50,437 bases of DNA, from NCBI GenBank assembly GCA_021845725.1, contig JAJZVL010000016.1, forward strand, positions 1 through 50,437. Reading direction: 5' to 3'. Every line of letters begins with the position of its first letter. The stretch's first letter is position 1. Below the pieces are notes generated by a model, which did not search any database, was not told where the DNA came from, and was given only the letters and a program-made list of their open reading frames with translations. Below are positions 22,475 to 31,000 of the stretch, piece by piece. Source of the DNA: Actinomycetes bacterium. Lineage in GTDB: Bacteria > Actinomycetota > Acidimicrobiia > Acidimicrobiales > RAAP-2. Both the position numbers and the translations under genes were made by a program.

Positions 22475-22923
22475 GCGTGGCCGCGGGAGGGCGCCCGCCG
22501 CGCGCCCGTGCCTTCCGGCGGATCCTCGTCGGCTACGACGGGTCGAAGGAGGCACAGGACGCGCTCCGAGCCGCAGTCGCGCTGTCTGAGGAGATCGACG
22601 GCGACGTGCGCGTGCTTCTCGTGGTCCGTCCGCCTGCGCACGTCGAGACGCCCGAAGAGCTCGCGAGTGACGCGTCGGCCGAGCGAGACAGGCTGTCGCA
22701 GGGTCTCGAAGCCCTCCTCCATCCGGGGGTCGGGGGAGCACCCGAGACGCGCGTGGTCTTCGCCGACGACCCCGCCCGTGCCATCGCGGAGCACGCCGAG
22801 GTCCACGGCTTCGACCTCATCGTCGTGGGGTGTCACGGGCGGGAGCAGGCGACCCATCGAGGCATCGGCCAAGCGCTCGAGGCTCTGTTGCGTCATCATT
22901 CCTGCCCGGTGCTGGTGGTCTGA
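22471..22923 (+). CDS. Universal stress protein (UspA family)
   Basis: 150 aa single Usp domain. RILVGYDGSKEAQDALRAAV opens it, and LIVVGCHGREQATHRGIGQA with CPVLVV closes it. The nucleotide-binding G-2x-G-9x-G pattern is present, but the residue after the last Gly is Gln rather than Ser/Thr. It may therefore bind ATP weakly or not at all. The ATG overlaps the HyfB-like stop (ATGA), making it the seventh gene of the complex operon; a regulatory or protective role for that complex is an inference. Confidence 0.9.
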   Translation: MSVAAGGRPPRARAFRRILVGYDGSKEAQDALRAAVALSEEIDGDVRVLLVVRPPAHVETPEELASDASAERDRLSQGLEALLHPGVGGAPETRVVFADDPARAIAEHAEVHGFDLIVVGCHGREQATHRGIGQALEALLRHHSCPVLVV

Positions 22924-22929
22924 CCTTCT

Positions 22930-22996
22930 GGTGCGGGTTGGGGCGGGTCGGGGCGGGTTCGAGCGGGTCGGGGCGGGTTCGAGCGGGTTGGTCGGG
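22930..22996. repeat. 21-bp GC-rich repeat in the usp/dynamin convergent gap
   Basis: GGGTCGGGGCGGGTTCGAGCG occurs about twice and in part a third time. It fills most of the 93-nt gap between two convergent genes. No gene is visible here. Confidence 0.8.
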
Positions 22997-23016
22997 ACCG
23001 TGGGTCGCGGGGGCGC

Positions 23017-24807
23017 TCAGCCCCGCGCCCCGTCGGGCGCGGGGCGCGATAGCTGCCCGGCCTGGTGTGCCAGGCTCAGCACGCGAGCGCGCTCGGCCTC
23101 TCTCGCCGCCTGCTCAGCCTCGGTCGACTCGAGCGCGCGCTGTGCGCTCGACGCGGCCGCGATGATGGAGGCCTCGGTCTCCTGGAGCTCTGCGGTCATC
23201 GCGGCCACGAACTGTCGGGACACGGTGTCGAGGCGCTGCACGACATCGAAGCGGGCGCGTCCTGCGTGCTTGTCGAGCTCGGAGACGAGCCGCCGGTGCG
23301 CCCGGCTGAGCATCGCCCGGCGGGAGCGTTCCGTGGGGAGGACCGTCCGGACCGCGCGCGCGATCGAGGCGCCAGGGCTCTCCACCTGCAAGAAGAGGTA
23401 GGAGAATCGCTCGCGCTGTTCGGCGACCGTCGGGAGGACCGCTTCGGGCAGGTGCACCTCGAAGAGCGTGCTCGCCGCCGCGCGCAGCGTCTGGACCTGC
23501 TGGCGCAGCTTGCCTGCGAAGGCTTCCGCGGTCTGCGCCCAGCCTTCGTCCGCCGTCGCGGCGACCGCATGGCGTAACGGGTCGAAGGCGTCGGTGATCG
23601 CGCGGTCCACGGCGTCGTCGAGTGCATGGTCCAGCGCACGGCCGTGAAGACCCGCAACGGACTCTTCGACTTGGGGCCAGGCGTGCTGAGCCGCTTGGGC
23701 TGCGCCTGCGGCAAGGGCGGCGCCGACCGACGCTGCGATCCCTGCGACGTCGTGGTCGAGCACGAGCCGGCTGGCCGCGAGCTCGTGGCGCACCTCGTTC
23801 GCGGCCGCGCGGAACCGCTCGAGCCGTTCTCCCAGCGCGACGAGGTCCATGGCTGCCGCCGCCCGCTCGATGGCGACTCCCTCCGAGAGGGCCGTGGCGA
23901 GCCGACCGAGCTCCGCGGCGCCCGCCCGATCGCGCTCGACTGCGAGGTCGTCGCACAAGAACGCCTCCAGATCCCCCTTGAACGCGTCGAAGCCTGGGTC
24001 GGCCCCCACCGGGTCTGGAGCACCCGTCCCCACCGTGCCTGGGTCGGTCCCCAGCATGCCTGGAGCACCCAGTGCGTCGAGGGCTCGGCGCGCCGAGACG
24101 AAGTAGACCTGCGCCCGGTCGTCGAGCAGTCGTGCAAGGTGGCCACTCAGGTAGCTGCGAACCTCTGCGAGCTCATGCACGGCCAGGTGGTCGCACTTGT
24201 TGACCGCAACGAACACCCGTTCGCCACGTTCGGCGAGCTCGGCGAGGAGGCGTTCTTCCTGCTCGGAGAGCGGGGCGTCGACGGACAGGACCACGACCGC
24301 ACCGTCGCTGTCGGAAAGCGCCTCTTTGGCCGCAAGGGTGTGCTGCTCGCTGACCGACGCGACGCCAGGAGTGTCGACGAGGACCACGCCCTGGGCGCCG
24401 AGGGGTGCTTCGACATGCACCTCGACGCGCCGGACGCCCAAGCGGTTGGCCGGGTTGTCCCGCTCGCTCACGTAGTGCGCGAGCTCAGTCGAGGAGATCT
24501 CGCGGCTCGTAGCGTCGTCGAAGATCACGCGCGCGCCCGGGTGCGGCTTCCCGAAGTGGACCTCGGTTGCGACGGAGGTGACGGGCACGACGCCCGTCGG
24601 GAGGACCGGCGCGCCGATCAGCGCGTTCACGAGCGTGGACTTGCCACGTTTGAACTCGCCGAGCACCGCGATGTGATAGCGCTGGGCCTCGGAGCGTTCC
24701 GCGAGCCGCAGTGCGCGCTCGGCGAAGGCGGCTGGCTGGTCTTCGAGGGTGGCGATCTCACGAGCGAGCGACGCGACGGTCGTGCTCGTTCCTGGGCTGC
24801 CTGCCAT
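23017..24807 (-). CDS. Dynamin-like GTPase
   Basis: 596 aa. GTPase motifs: P-loop GEFKRGKST (about residue 52), DTPGVASVS, and NKCD (about residue 204). The rest is mainly helical with long amphipathic stretches, as in bacterial dynamin-like proteins of the IniA/DynA kind, which remodel or protect membranes. There are no clear transmembrane helices. ATG 24807 is chosen because GGAGGAG lies about 6 nt upstream on this strand; an ATG 24 nt earlier lacks such a site. A Gly/Thr/Pro repeat insert lies around residues 250-270. It is a single-gene unit between convergent and divergent neighbours. Confidence 0.88.
   Translation of the reverse strand: MAGSPGTSTTVASLAREIATLEDQPAAFAERALRLAERSEAQRYHIAVLGEFKRGKSTLVNALIGAPVLPTGVVPVTSVATEVHFGKPHPGARVIFDDATSREISSTELAHYVSERDNPANRLGVRRVEVHVEAPLGAQGVVLVDTPGVASVSEQHTLAAKEALSDSDGAVVVLSVDAPLSEQEERLLAELAERGERVFVAVNKCDHLAVHELAEVRSYLSGHLARLLDDRAQVYFVSARRALDALGAPGMLGTDPGTVGTGAPDPVGADPGFDAFKGDLEAFLCDDLAVERDRAGAAELGRLATALSEGVAIERAAAAMDLVALGERLERFRAAANEVRHELAASRLVLDHDVAGIAASVGAALAAGAAQAAQHAWPQVEESVAGLHGRALDHALDDAVDRAITDAFDPLRHAVAATADEGWAQTAEAFAGKLRQQVQTLRAAASTLFEVHLPEAVLPTVAEQRERFSYLFLQVESPGASIARAVRTVLPTERSRRAMLSRAHRRLVSELDKHAGRARFDVVQRLDTVSRQFVAAMTAELQETEASIIAAASSAQRALESTEAEQAAREAERARVLSLAHQAGQLSRPAPDGARG
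23021..23044. terminator. Strong hairpin at the 3' end of the dynamin-like gene
   Basis: CCCCGCGCCC-CGTC-GGGCGCGGGG is a perfect 10-bp stem with a 4-nt loop inside the last codons of the dynamin-like gene. It faces the convergent usp operon. It could stop transcription from both sides, although there is no T-run. Confidence 0.4.
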
Positions 24808-24917
24808 GCGCTCCTCCTGCCGGTGCTGCACGTTGACAGGAGCTATCAGCCGTGATGGCGGTCAGGGGCGAGCTCCATCGCCGACGTCATTCTACGTCTC
24901 CGGCATCGCGCGCCTGC

Positions 24918-24977
24918 GTGTCGAGCCAGGCTCCAGACGTGTCGAGCCAGGCTCCAGACGTGTCGAGCCAGGCTCCG
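24918..24977. repeat. 21-bp tandem repeat, 2.9 copies, intergenic
   Basis: GTGTCGAGCCAGGCTCCAGA plus C begins at 24918, 24939 and 24960. Confidence 0.92.
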
Positions 24978-25042
24978 CAGGCCCGACGCCGCGCGACGCG
25001 CGACTCGGTAGGATCATGCAAGCAACGGCGATGGAGCTCGCT

Positions 25043-25073
25043 GCACCGCCCTCGGGCCGCACCGCCCTCGGGC
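25043..25073. repeat. 16-bp tandem repeat, two copies, intergenic
   Basis: GCACCGCCCTCGGGC occurs at 25043 and at 25059. Confidence 0.85.
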
Positions 25074-25136
25074 TGATGGCTCCTACTGACCGCTGGAGGC
25101 CTGTGGCCTCGACGTCGGCGAGAAGGGGAGTGGTGC

Positions 25137-26702
25137 ATGGGACCAGAGCGTGGGCAGAGCGTGGCGGCGTTCGACCTTCTCGCCCCGGCGCACGCCCAGG
25201 AAGCCGGCGTCGACCGGCGTGATCACGCGCGTGATCACGCGCGTGATCACGCGCGTGATCTCCACCTCGACCAGATCGTCTCGGACATTACGCGTGACGA
25301 CGAAACGCTGCAGGAGTGGTTCTTCACGCGCACGCGTGACGTCGCGACGGTGCAGCACCGCCACGACGTGTTCCGGGACCTCGAGGATCCTGGCGTATGG
25401 GCTGCACTGAGGGAGCTGTGCGCGTCGCTGCGAGAGGTCGTCGCGCATCTCAGCCAGGCGAGCGCCATGCGAGTGGCGCACCAGCGCCAGGCCTGGACGC
25501 TCGACGCCGCGGCGATCTACTGCGCCGCCATCCGGCAGCTGGCAAAGGAGCTCGGCGGGTCCCCGCTCCGCTCGCGAGGGTTGCAGGACTTCCGACGGTA
25601 CCTCGAGTCCTACGCGGGCTCCGAGGCATTCGAGCGGCTCGAGGCCGAGACCACCGAGTGCAAGGACGCGCTGGCCGGGGTTTCGTACTGCGTGCAGATC
25701 GACGGTGGGCGGGTGACCGTCCGGCGCTGGGCCGGGGAAGCGGACTACAGCGAGGACATCCAGGCGGTGTTCGAGCGGTTCCGCCAAGGTGCCGTCCGCA
25801 GCTACCTCATCGACTACAGGGTGTGGCCCGGGATGACGAGGGTCGGAGAGCAGATCCTGGGGCTGGTCTCGCGGCTGTTCCCCGACGAGTTCGCGCTCCT
25901 CGGGGCGCACTTCGAGCGGCACGGAGGCTTCCTCGACCCCGGCATCCATCGCTTCTACCGCGAGCTGCAGTTCTACGTGTCCTACCGCGAGCACATCGAC
26001 CCGATGCGCGCGGCGGGGCTCACCTTCTGCTACCCCGAGGTGGACGCGCAGTCCAAGGAGGAGCTCGCAGAGGACACCTTCGACCTCTCGCTCGCCTCGG
26101 TCCTCCTCGCCGAGGGGGGAACGGTCGTCACCAACGACTTCCGCCTCGAACCGGGCGAGCGGATCTTCGTCGTCTCCGGGCCGAACCAGGGCGGCAAGAC
26201 CACCTTCGCCCGGACCTTCGGGCAGCTGCACCATCTCGCTGCCGTCGGGGTCCCGGTGCCTGGTCGGCGTGCCCGGATCTATCTGTGCGATCGCGTCTTC
26301 ACCCACTTCGAGCGCGAGGAGGACCTGTCCACGCTGACGGGGAAGCTCGAGACGGACCTGGTCGAGATGCAGCGCACGCTGCGCGACGCGACCCCTCGTA
26401 GCGTGGTGATCATGAACGAGGTGTTCTCGTCCACCTCGCTCGAAGACGCCCGGTTCCTCGGCACCGAGGCCATGCGCCGCCTCGTCGACCTCGGATGTCT
26501 CGCCGTCTACGTGACCTTCATCGACGAGCTGGCGTCCCTCGCGCCCTCGGTGGTGTCCATGATCTCGACGATCGTGCCCGAGGACCCCGCGACGCGCACC
26601 TTCAAGGTGGTGCGCGGACCGGCGAACGGGCTCGCGTACGCGCTCTCCCTCGCTGAGAAGTACCGGCTCACCTACCCCCAGCTCCTCGAGCGCATCGTGT
26701 GA
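25137..26702 (+). CDS. MutS-family ATPase without mismatch-recognition domain (first of a pair)
   Basis: 521 aa. The core and lever region is helical (residues about 40-310) and the MutS-type ABC ATPase is C-terminal. The Walker A is GPNQGGKTT (348-356). CDRVFTHFEREED matches the MutS loop after it, and VVIMNEVFSSTS (Asn427-Glu428) takes the Walker B position, with Asn where MutS has Asp. The N-terminal mismatch-reading domain with its Phe-x-Glu motif is absent. It is therefore not a canonical MutS, but belongs to the small, poorly known MutS-like groups. Residues 27-41 are an RDHA repeat. The stop overlaps the start of the second MutS-like gene, so a heterodimer is likely. Confidence 0.85.
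   Translation: MGPERGQSVAAFDLLAPAHAQEAGVDRRDHARDHARDHARDLHLDQIVSDITRDDETLQEWFFTRTRDVATVQHRHDVFRDLEDPGVWAALRELCASLREVVAHLSQASAMRVAHQRQAWTLDAAAIYCAAIRQLAKELGGSPLRSRGLQDFRRYLESYAGSEAFERLEAETTECKDALAGVSYCVQIDGGRVTVRRWAGEADYSEDIQAVFERFRQGAVRSYLIDYRVWPGMTRVGEQILGLVSRLFPDEFALLGAHFERHGGFLDPGIHRFYRELQFYVSYREHIDPMRAAGLTFCYPEVDAQSKEELAEDTFDLSLASVLLAEGGTVVTNDFRLEPGERIFVVSGPNQGGKTTFARTFGQLHHLAAVGVPVPGRRARIYLCDRVFTHFEREEDLSTLTGKLETDLVEMQRTLRDATPRSVVIMNEVFSSTSLEDARFLGTEAMRRLVDLGCLAVYVTFIDELASLAPSVVSMISTIVPEDPATRTFKVVRGPANGLAYALSLAEKYRLTYPQLLERIV
25219..25260 (+). repeat. 12-bp tandem repeat of a perfect palindrome, about 3.3 copies
   Basis: GATCACGCGCGT begins at 25221, 25233 and 25245. The shifted unit GCGTGATCACGC is its own reverse complement. 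It encodes RDHA blocks near the N-terminus of the MutS-like protein. Confidence 0.93.
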
Positions 26703-28255
26703 AGGCACACCTGCTCTACCCGGACCGGGACTTCGACATCGCGGCGGAGCCGATCCCCCAGTACGACGATCTCGAACGCGATCTCGAGCTCGAAGTCGTC
26801 CTTCGTGCGATGGCCCGAGGTGACCGGTACCTCTTCGAGGTGTCGAGGAAGGTGATGCTCGAGAGCCTCGACGACGCTTCGGTCGTGCGCTACCGCCAGG
26901 GGGTGCTGGCCGACTGCATCGAACACGAAGAGACCGTTCGCGAGCTCTACGCGCTCGTGATCGCGGCGCTCGAGGACAAGCGCGGCATCTGGGGCATCCG
27001 CTCGACCACCTCGACGTCGGTCCTTCTGCACGGTGCGGTCGCACAGCTCGAAGCGTTCGCCGCTCGCCTGGCGCAGCTGCGAGCCCTCGCCGACGCGCAC
27101 GCAGGGGAGGTCCGCTCCGAAGGGCTCGAGAGACTGTTCGACTCGGTACGTCGGGACCTCGACGACGAGTACCTCGACGTGCTCCGCACCCACCTGCGCC
27201 AGCTCCAGTTCCGCGGCGGGGTCCTCCTCAGCGCACGTCTCGGCCGAGATGCGAGCGGCGTCGACTACGTGTTGCGCTCTCCCTCCCCCTCGCGGACCCG
27301 CTGGCGCGAACGCGTGGGGCTCGCGCCACGGACCTCTTACTCGTTCACGATCCCGCCGCGCGACGAGGCAGCGGGCAACGAGCTGGCCGATCTGACGAAC
27401 CGTGGGCTGAACCACGTCGCGAACGCCGCGGCCCAGGCGGCGGACCACGTCGAAAGCTACTTCACGATGCTGCGCCTGGAGCTCGCCTTCTACGTATCGT
27501 GCCTGAACCTACGGGCAGCGCTCGTCGAGAGCGGGACGCCGCTCACCTTTCCCGAGCTCGTCGCGCACGATCGGGCACGCCAGCGCGCGCGCTTTTCGTG
27601 CTCGGACCTGCGCGACGTGTCGCTCAGCCTCCAGACCTCCGAACCCGTGGTGGGCAACGACGTCGAGGCCGACGGCCGGCCGCTCGTGATCGTCACCGGG
27701 GCGAACTCGGGAGGCAAGACCACGTTCCTGCGCAGCGTTGGTCTCGCGCAGCTGATGGCGCAGTGCGGCATGTTCGTGACCGCCTCCTCGTACCGCTCGA
27801 GCATCCACAGCGGCGTCTTCACCCACTTCGGCAGGGAGGAAGACGCCTCGATGCGCAGTGGGCGCCTGGACGACGAGCTTCGCCGGATGGACGCCATCGT
27901 GGGCGCGGCACGGCGCGGCGCCATCGTCCTCTTCAACGAGTCGTTCTCGGGGACGAACGAGCGGGAGGGATCGGAGATCGGTCGCCAGGTGGTCCAGGCG
28001 CTCTTGGAGCGCGACATGACCGTGTTCTTCGTGACCCACCTCTTCGATCTTGCGGACGGCTTCCGCAGGTCGGTGCCCGACATCACCCGGTTCCTACGTG
28101 CCGAGCGGGCTGCTGACGGGGCCGCGACCTACGCGCTGGTGCCTGCAGACCCGCTGCCGACCAGCTTCGCAGTCGACGTCTGTCGCCGGATCGGAGGCTT
28201 CGGGCCTGCTGGCGACGGCGGCAAGCCAGGAGCCGCCCGTACACTCCATCCGTGA
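26699..28255 (+). CDS. MutS-family ATPase without mismatch-recognition domain (second of a pair)
   Basis: 518 aa, starting at GTG 26699 inside the previous stop. Walker A is GANSGGKTT (334-342). FTHFGREEDASM is the loop shared with the first protein, and IVLFNESFSGTNEREGSEIG carries Asn413-Glu414 at the Walker B, again Asn for Asp. FFVTHLFDLAD is the MutS H-loop region. It is a distant paralogue of its neighbour rather than a copy: the helical halves barely match. There is no mismatch-reading domain. The last residues overlap the uppS GTG. Function is unknown; DNA structure recognition, repair or recombination control are possible. Confidence 0.85.
   Translation: MKAHLLYPDRDFDIAAEPIPQYDDLERDLELEVVLRAMARGDRYLFEVSRKVMLESLDDASVVRYRQGVLADCIEHEETVRELYALVIAALEDKRGIWGIRSTTSTSVLLHGAVAQLEAFAARLAQLRALADAHAGEVRSEGLERLFDSVRRDLDDEYLDVLRTHLRQLQFRGGVLLSARLGRDASGVDYVLRSPSPSRTRWRERVGLAPRTSYSFTIPPRDEAAGNELADLTNRGLNHVANAAAQAADHVESYFTMLRLELAFYVSCLNLRAALVESGTPLTFPELVAHDRARQRARFSCSDLRDVSLSLQTSEPVVGNDVEADGRPLVIVTGANSGGKTTFLRSVGLAQLMAQCGMFVTASSYRSSIHSGVFTHFGREEDASMRSGRLDDELRRMDAIVGAARRGAIVLFNESFSGTNEREGSEIGRQVVQALLERDMTVFFVTHLFDLADGFRRSVPDITRFLRAERAADGAATYALVPADPLPTSFAVDVCRRIGGFGPAGDGGKPGAARTLHP
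28240..28252 (+). promoter_or_regulatory. Possible leaderless -10 box of uppS
   Basis: TACACT (28240-28245) is 6 nt before the uppS GTG at 28252, inside the end of the MutS-like gene, and no ribosome site is visible. It would allow uppS to be transcribed separately from the MutS pair. Confidence 0.3.
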
Positions 28256-29097
28256 GCGACCACACCGTCGCCGGCAACGTGCGGGTCCCCGAGCAGGCTG
28301 CCCCCGAGCGGCGTGCCCTCGAGCGGGGTGCCCCCGAGCCGGGTGGGCCTGGCACGCACGCGGTCCCCGGCCACGTCGCGGTGATCATGGACGGTAACGG
28401 ACGATGGGCGGAGTCGAAGGGTCTCCCGCGCACCGAGGGACATCGGCAGGGCGAGGCGACCCTGGCGGAGGTCGTGCGTGCGGCCGACGACCTCGGCATC
28501 GGGTGGTTCACCGCGTACGGCTTCTCCACCGAGAACTGGTCACGTCCGAAGCTGGAGGTGGACTTCATCTTGAGCCTCCACAAGAACATTTTCGACAGGC
28601 GCCTCGAGATGCACCGCAACAACGTGCGCATCCGCTGCATCGGGCGTCCGGTGGCAGGCACGTCGAGGCTGCCCCGGCGGATCCTCCGAGAGATGCAGGA
28701 GTCGGTCGAGCTGACCAAGGGCAACACCGGGCTGAACTTCACCCTCGCCTTCGACTACGGGTCGCGTGAGGAGCTCGTCTACGCAGCTCGCAACCTGCTC
28801 GAGGCACACGTCAGCGAAGGTGCCGTGATCGACGAGCGCTCCTTCGCACGGTTCCTTTACGAGCCCGCGATGCCGCCGGTCGACCTCCTCGTGCGGACTT
28901 CCGGGGAGCAGCGCCTCTCGAACTTCCTCCTGTGGCAGTCGGTCGGCGCGCCGTTCTACGTGACGTCGACGTACTGGCCCGATTTCGGCCGTGCCGAGCT
29001 CGCGGCGGCGGTGGATTGGTGGCGAGGCGCGCCGCAAGATGACCCGGCGGGCGAGCCGGTGGCGGAGGAGATTGCACGTCGCGCGACGAATGCGTAA
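28252..29097 (+). CDS. uppS: Isoprenyl (undecaprenyl) diphosphate synthase, cis-type
   Basis: 281 aa. It extends a short isoprenyl diphosphate with isopentenyl diphosphate in cis, making the lipid carrier for cell-wall sugars. HVAVIMDGNGRWAESKGL is the signature with the catalytic Asp. FTAYGFSTENWSRP and LVRTSGEQRLSNFLLWQ with the closing DFG are also present. About 40 extra N-terminal residues come from a 15-bp repeat (PERRALERGAPEPGG) and are probably disordered. Actinobacteria often have two such enzymes with different chain lengths, so the exact product is not certain. Confidence 0.94.
   Translation: MSDHTVAGNVRVPEQAAPERRALERGAPEPGGPGTHAVPGHVAVIMDGNGRWAESKGLPRTEGHRQGEATLAEVVRAADDLGIGWFTAYGFSTENWSRPKLEVDFILSLHKNIFDRRLEMHRNNVRIRCIGRPVAGTSRLPRRILREMQESVELTKGNTGLNFTLAFDYGSREELVYAARNLLEAHVSEGAVIDERSFARFLYEPAMPPVDLLVRTSGEQRLSNFLLWQSVGAPFYVTSTYWPDFGRAELAAAVDWWRGAPQDDPAGEPVAEEIARRATNA
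28287..28346 (+). repeat. 15-bp tandem repeat, four copies, in uppS N-terminus
   Basis: CCCCGAGCGGGGTGC and variants begin at 28287, 28302, 28317 and 28332, in frame. Confidence 0.88.
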
Positions 29098-29235
29098 TGT
29101 CAGTTACATCGCCGGTGCGATCACGGGGGATGTGTCGGCGCAGGTGGGCGGCTGCACGAGGGTAGTCCCGCAAAGGGTGGTCCGGCATTGGGGACGAGTG
29201 GTGGGTTCACAGGATGCGGCGGTCCTGCGCCCGAC

Positions 29236-30960
29236 ATGGGTCGCGCGCTCGAGGCGCGGGCAGGAGAGGTGTGCGATCGCGTCGTGTCCTGGTGGCGTCG
29301 TTGGAGCGAGTCGGCCGGTTACCAGCGGACAACGACACTGGAGGCCGACATCGCTGGCGCGAGCCGGGCAGGGACGCTCGCGGTGGCGGACTACCTCGTC
29401 ACCGGCCGCGAGATCCCGAAGGACCGATCCGAGGCGTGGGTATGGATCGGAGAGGTGCCGCTCGCCGGGAGGATCTCGCTGTCGGGTCTCACGAAGCTCT
29501 ACATCCACTGGCGCGCCGCTTGCGAAGAGCTGCTGCGCGCGGAGGCGCGACGACGCAGGGTGGGCGCCGAGATGCTCGAGCAGTGCCTGCAGGTCCTGCA
29601 GGTCGGCTTCGACGTGAGCCTCGTGCGGATGACCCAGCGCTTCGAGATGACCCGCAGGGGCCTCGAGGAGGAGGTGGCCGAGCAGCGTGCCAGGCTCGAG
29701 CACCAGGCGCTCCACGACCCGCTGACCGGTCTCGCCAACCGGGTCCTGCTCCTCGACCGCATCCAGCATGCCGCGGACAGCGCCGCACGGCGCCGCACGG
29801 GGGCCGTGGTGCTCTTCATGGACCTCGACTTCTTCAAGGCGGTCAACGACGCGTCCGGGCATTCGGCGGGGGACCGGCTGCTGCTCGGCGTGAGCCGGCG
29901 GCTGCAGAGCGCGGTCCGGCCGGAGGACACGATCGCCCGGCTGGGGGGCGACGAGTTCGTCGTGCTCTGCGAGGACGTCGCGGACCCGGCGGGAGAGGGG
30001 CTCACCGTCGCACGGCGCATCCTCGAGCTGTTCGAAGAACCGTTCACAGTTTCGGGCCGAGCGGTCCTGGTCAAAGCGAGCATCGGCGTCGCGCCTGCCG
30101 GCAGGAACGACACTGCGGATGCGCTCCTCGCGCGCGCGGACCACGCGATGTACCGCGCGAAGGAGCTCGGGCGTGGCCGTGTCGAGCTCTACGACCGGAC
30201 GATCGACGAGCTCGAGACGCGGCGCGCGGAGATGACGGTAGCGCTCCGCCGAGCGCTGGACGACCATCGCCTGCGGCTCGTCTACCAGCCGCTGTGCGAC
30301 GTGGTCACCCGCCGGCTGCTCGCCCGAGAGGCGCTCTTGCGCTGGCACGACCCGGTGCTCGGGCACGTCGCGCCTTCTGAGATGATCCCCGTCGCGGAGT
30401 CGGCGCGGCTCATCACAGGCATCGGGCGCTGGGTGCTGTCGGCCGCGTGCAAGGACTGCTCGGCCTGGCGCAGGGACGGCGAGCCCGACGTGGGCGTCAC
30501 GGTGAACGTCTCAGGGATGCAGCTGGCGAGCGCGGCGTTTCCCGGCGAGGTCGAGTGGGCGCTCAAGGAGAACGGCCTGCCGCCGGACGCGCTCACCGTC
30601 GAGCTCGCCGAGACCCTGCTCATGACAGACCGCGCGGATGCGCTGGAGCGCATCCGGGCGCTCGGGGTGCGCATCGCCGTCGACGACTTCGGCACCGGGT
30701 ACTCGTCGCTGTCCTGGCTCGCCAGGCTGCCCGTGGACGTGGTGAAGGTGGACCAGAGCTTCGTGGCCCAGCTCGGCACCGCCGACCGCTACGGGGCGAT
30801 CGTCGACGCCATGATCCACCTCGCGCACGCGCTCGGCCTCGACGTCGTGGCAGAGGGAGTCGAGACCGACGCGCAGCTGGCGCATCTCGCGCGGCTCGGC
30901 TGCGACGCGGCGCAGGGGTTCTTGCTGGGCCACGCTGCGCCGGTGCCAGGCGGGACGTAG
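29236..30960 (+). CDS. Cytosolic GGDEF-EAL protein (c-di-GMP cyclase/phosphodiesterase)
   Basis: 574 aa from ATG 29236; an in-frame TTG at 29188 would add 16 residues. The N-terminal helical domain of about 150 residues (RVVSWWRRWSESAGY and on) resembles the RsbR/RsbRD-like sensory fold by eye, and there is no membrane segment. GGDEF domain: RLGGDEF with RPED five residues before it, an intact I-site. EAL domain: REALLRW, VTVNVSG, VELAET, DDFGTGYSSL, VVKVDQSF, AEGVET and AAQGFLLG are all present, so both activities look possible. It may switch between making and degrading c-di-GMP. It stands alone after uppS with a 138-nt gap. Confidence 0.93.
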   Translation: MGRALEARAGEVCDRVVSWWRRWSESAGYQRTTTLEADIAGASRAGTLAVADYLVTGREIPKDRSEAWVWIGEVPLAGRISLSGLTKLYIHWRAACEELLRAEARRRRVGAEMLEQCLQVLQVGFDVSLVRMTQRFEMTRRGLEEEVAEQRARLEHQALHDPLTGLANRVLLLDRIQHAADSAARRRTGAVVLFMDLDFFKAVNDASGHSAGDRLLLGVSRRLQSAVRPEDTIARLGGDEFVVLCEDVADPAGEGLTVARRILELFEEPFTVSGRAVLVKASIGVAPAGRNDTADALLARADHAMYRAKELGRGRVELYDRTIDELETRRAEMTVALRRALDDHRLRLVYQPLCDVVTRRLLAREALLRWHDPVLGHVAPSEMIPVAESARLITGIGRWVLSAACKDCSAWRRDGEPDVGVTVNVSGMQLASAAFPGEVEWALKENGLPPDALTVELAETLLMTDRADALERIRALGVRIAVDDFGTGYSSLSWLARLPVDVVKVDQSFVAQLGTADRYGAIVDAMIHLAHALGLDVVAEGVETDAQLAHLARLGCDAAQGFLLGHAAPVPGGT

Positions 30961-31000
30961 GGCGCGGTCCGCCCCAGGTGAAGGGCGCCTGGGAGCCACG

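Larger units (their letters stand above)
24808..25136. other. Divergent intergenic region with repeats
   Basis: 329 nt between the dynamin-like gene (-) and the first MutS-like gene (+). It contains the 21-bp repeat at 24918-24977 and a 16-bp repeat at 25043-25073. A TAGGAT near 25012 could be a -10 box, but no -35 partner is evident. No gene is visible. GGGGAG about 7 nt before ATG 25137 is the ribosome site of the next gene. Confidence 0.6.

Noticed and set aside
24918-24977. CRISPR array
   Set aside because: The units follow one another directly without unique spacers, and no cas genes are nearby.
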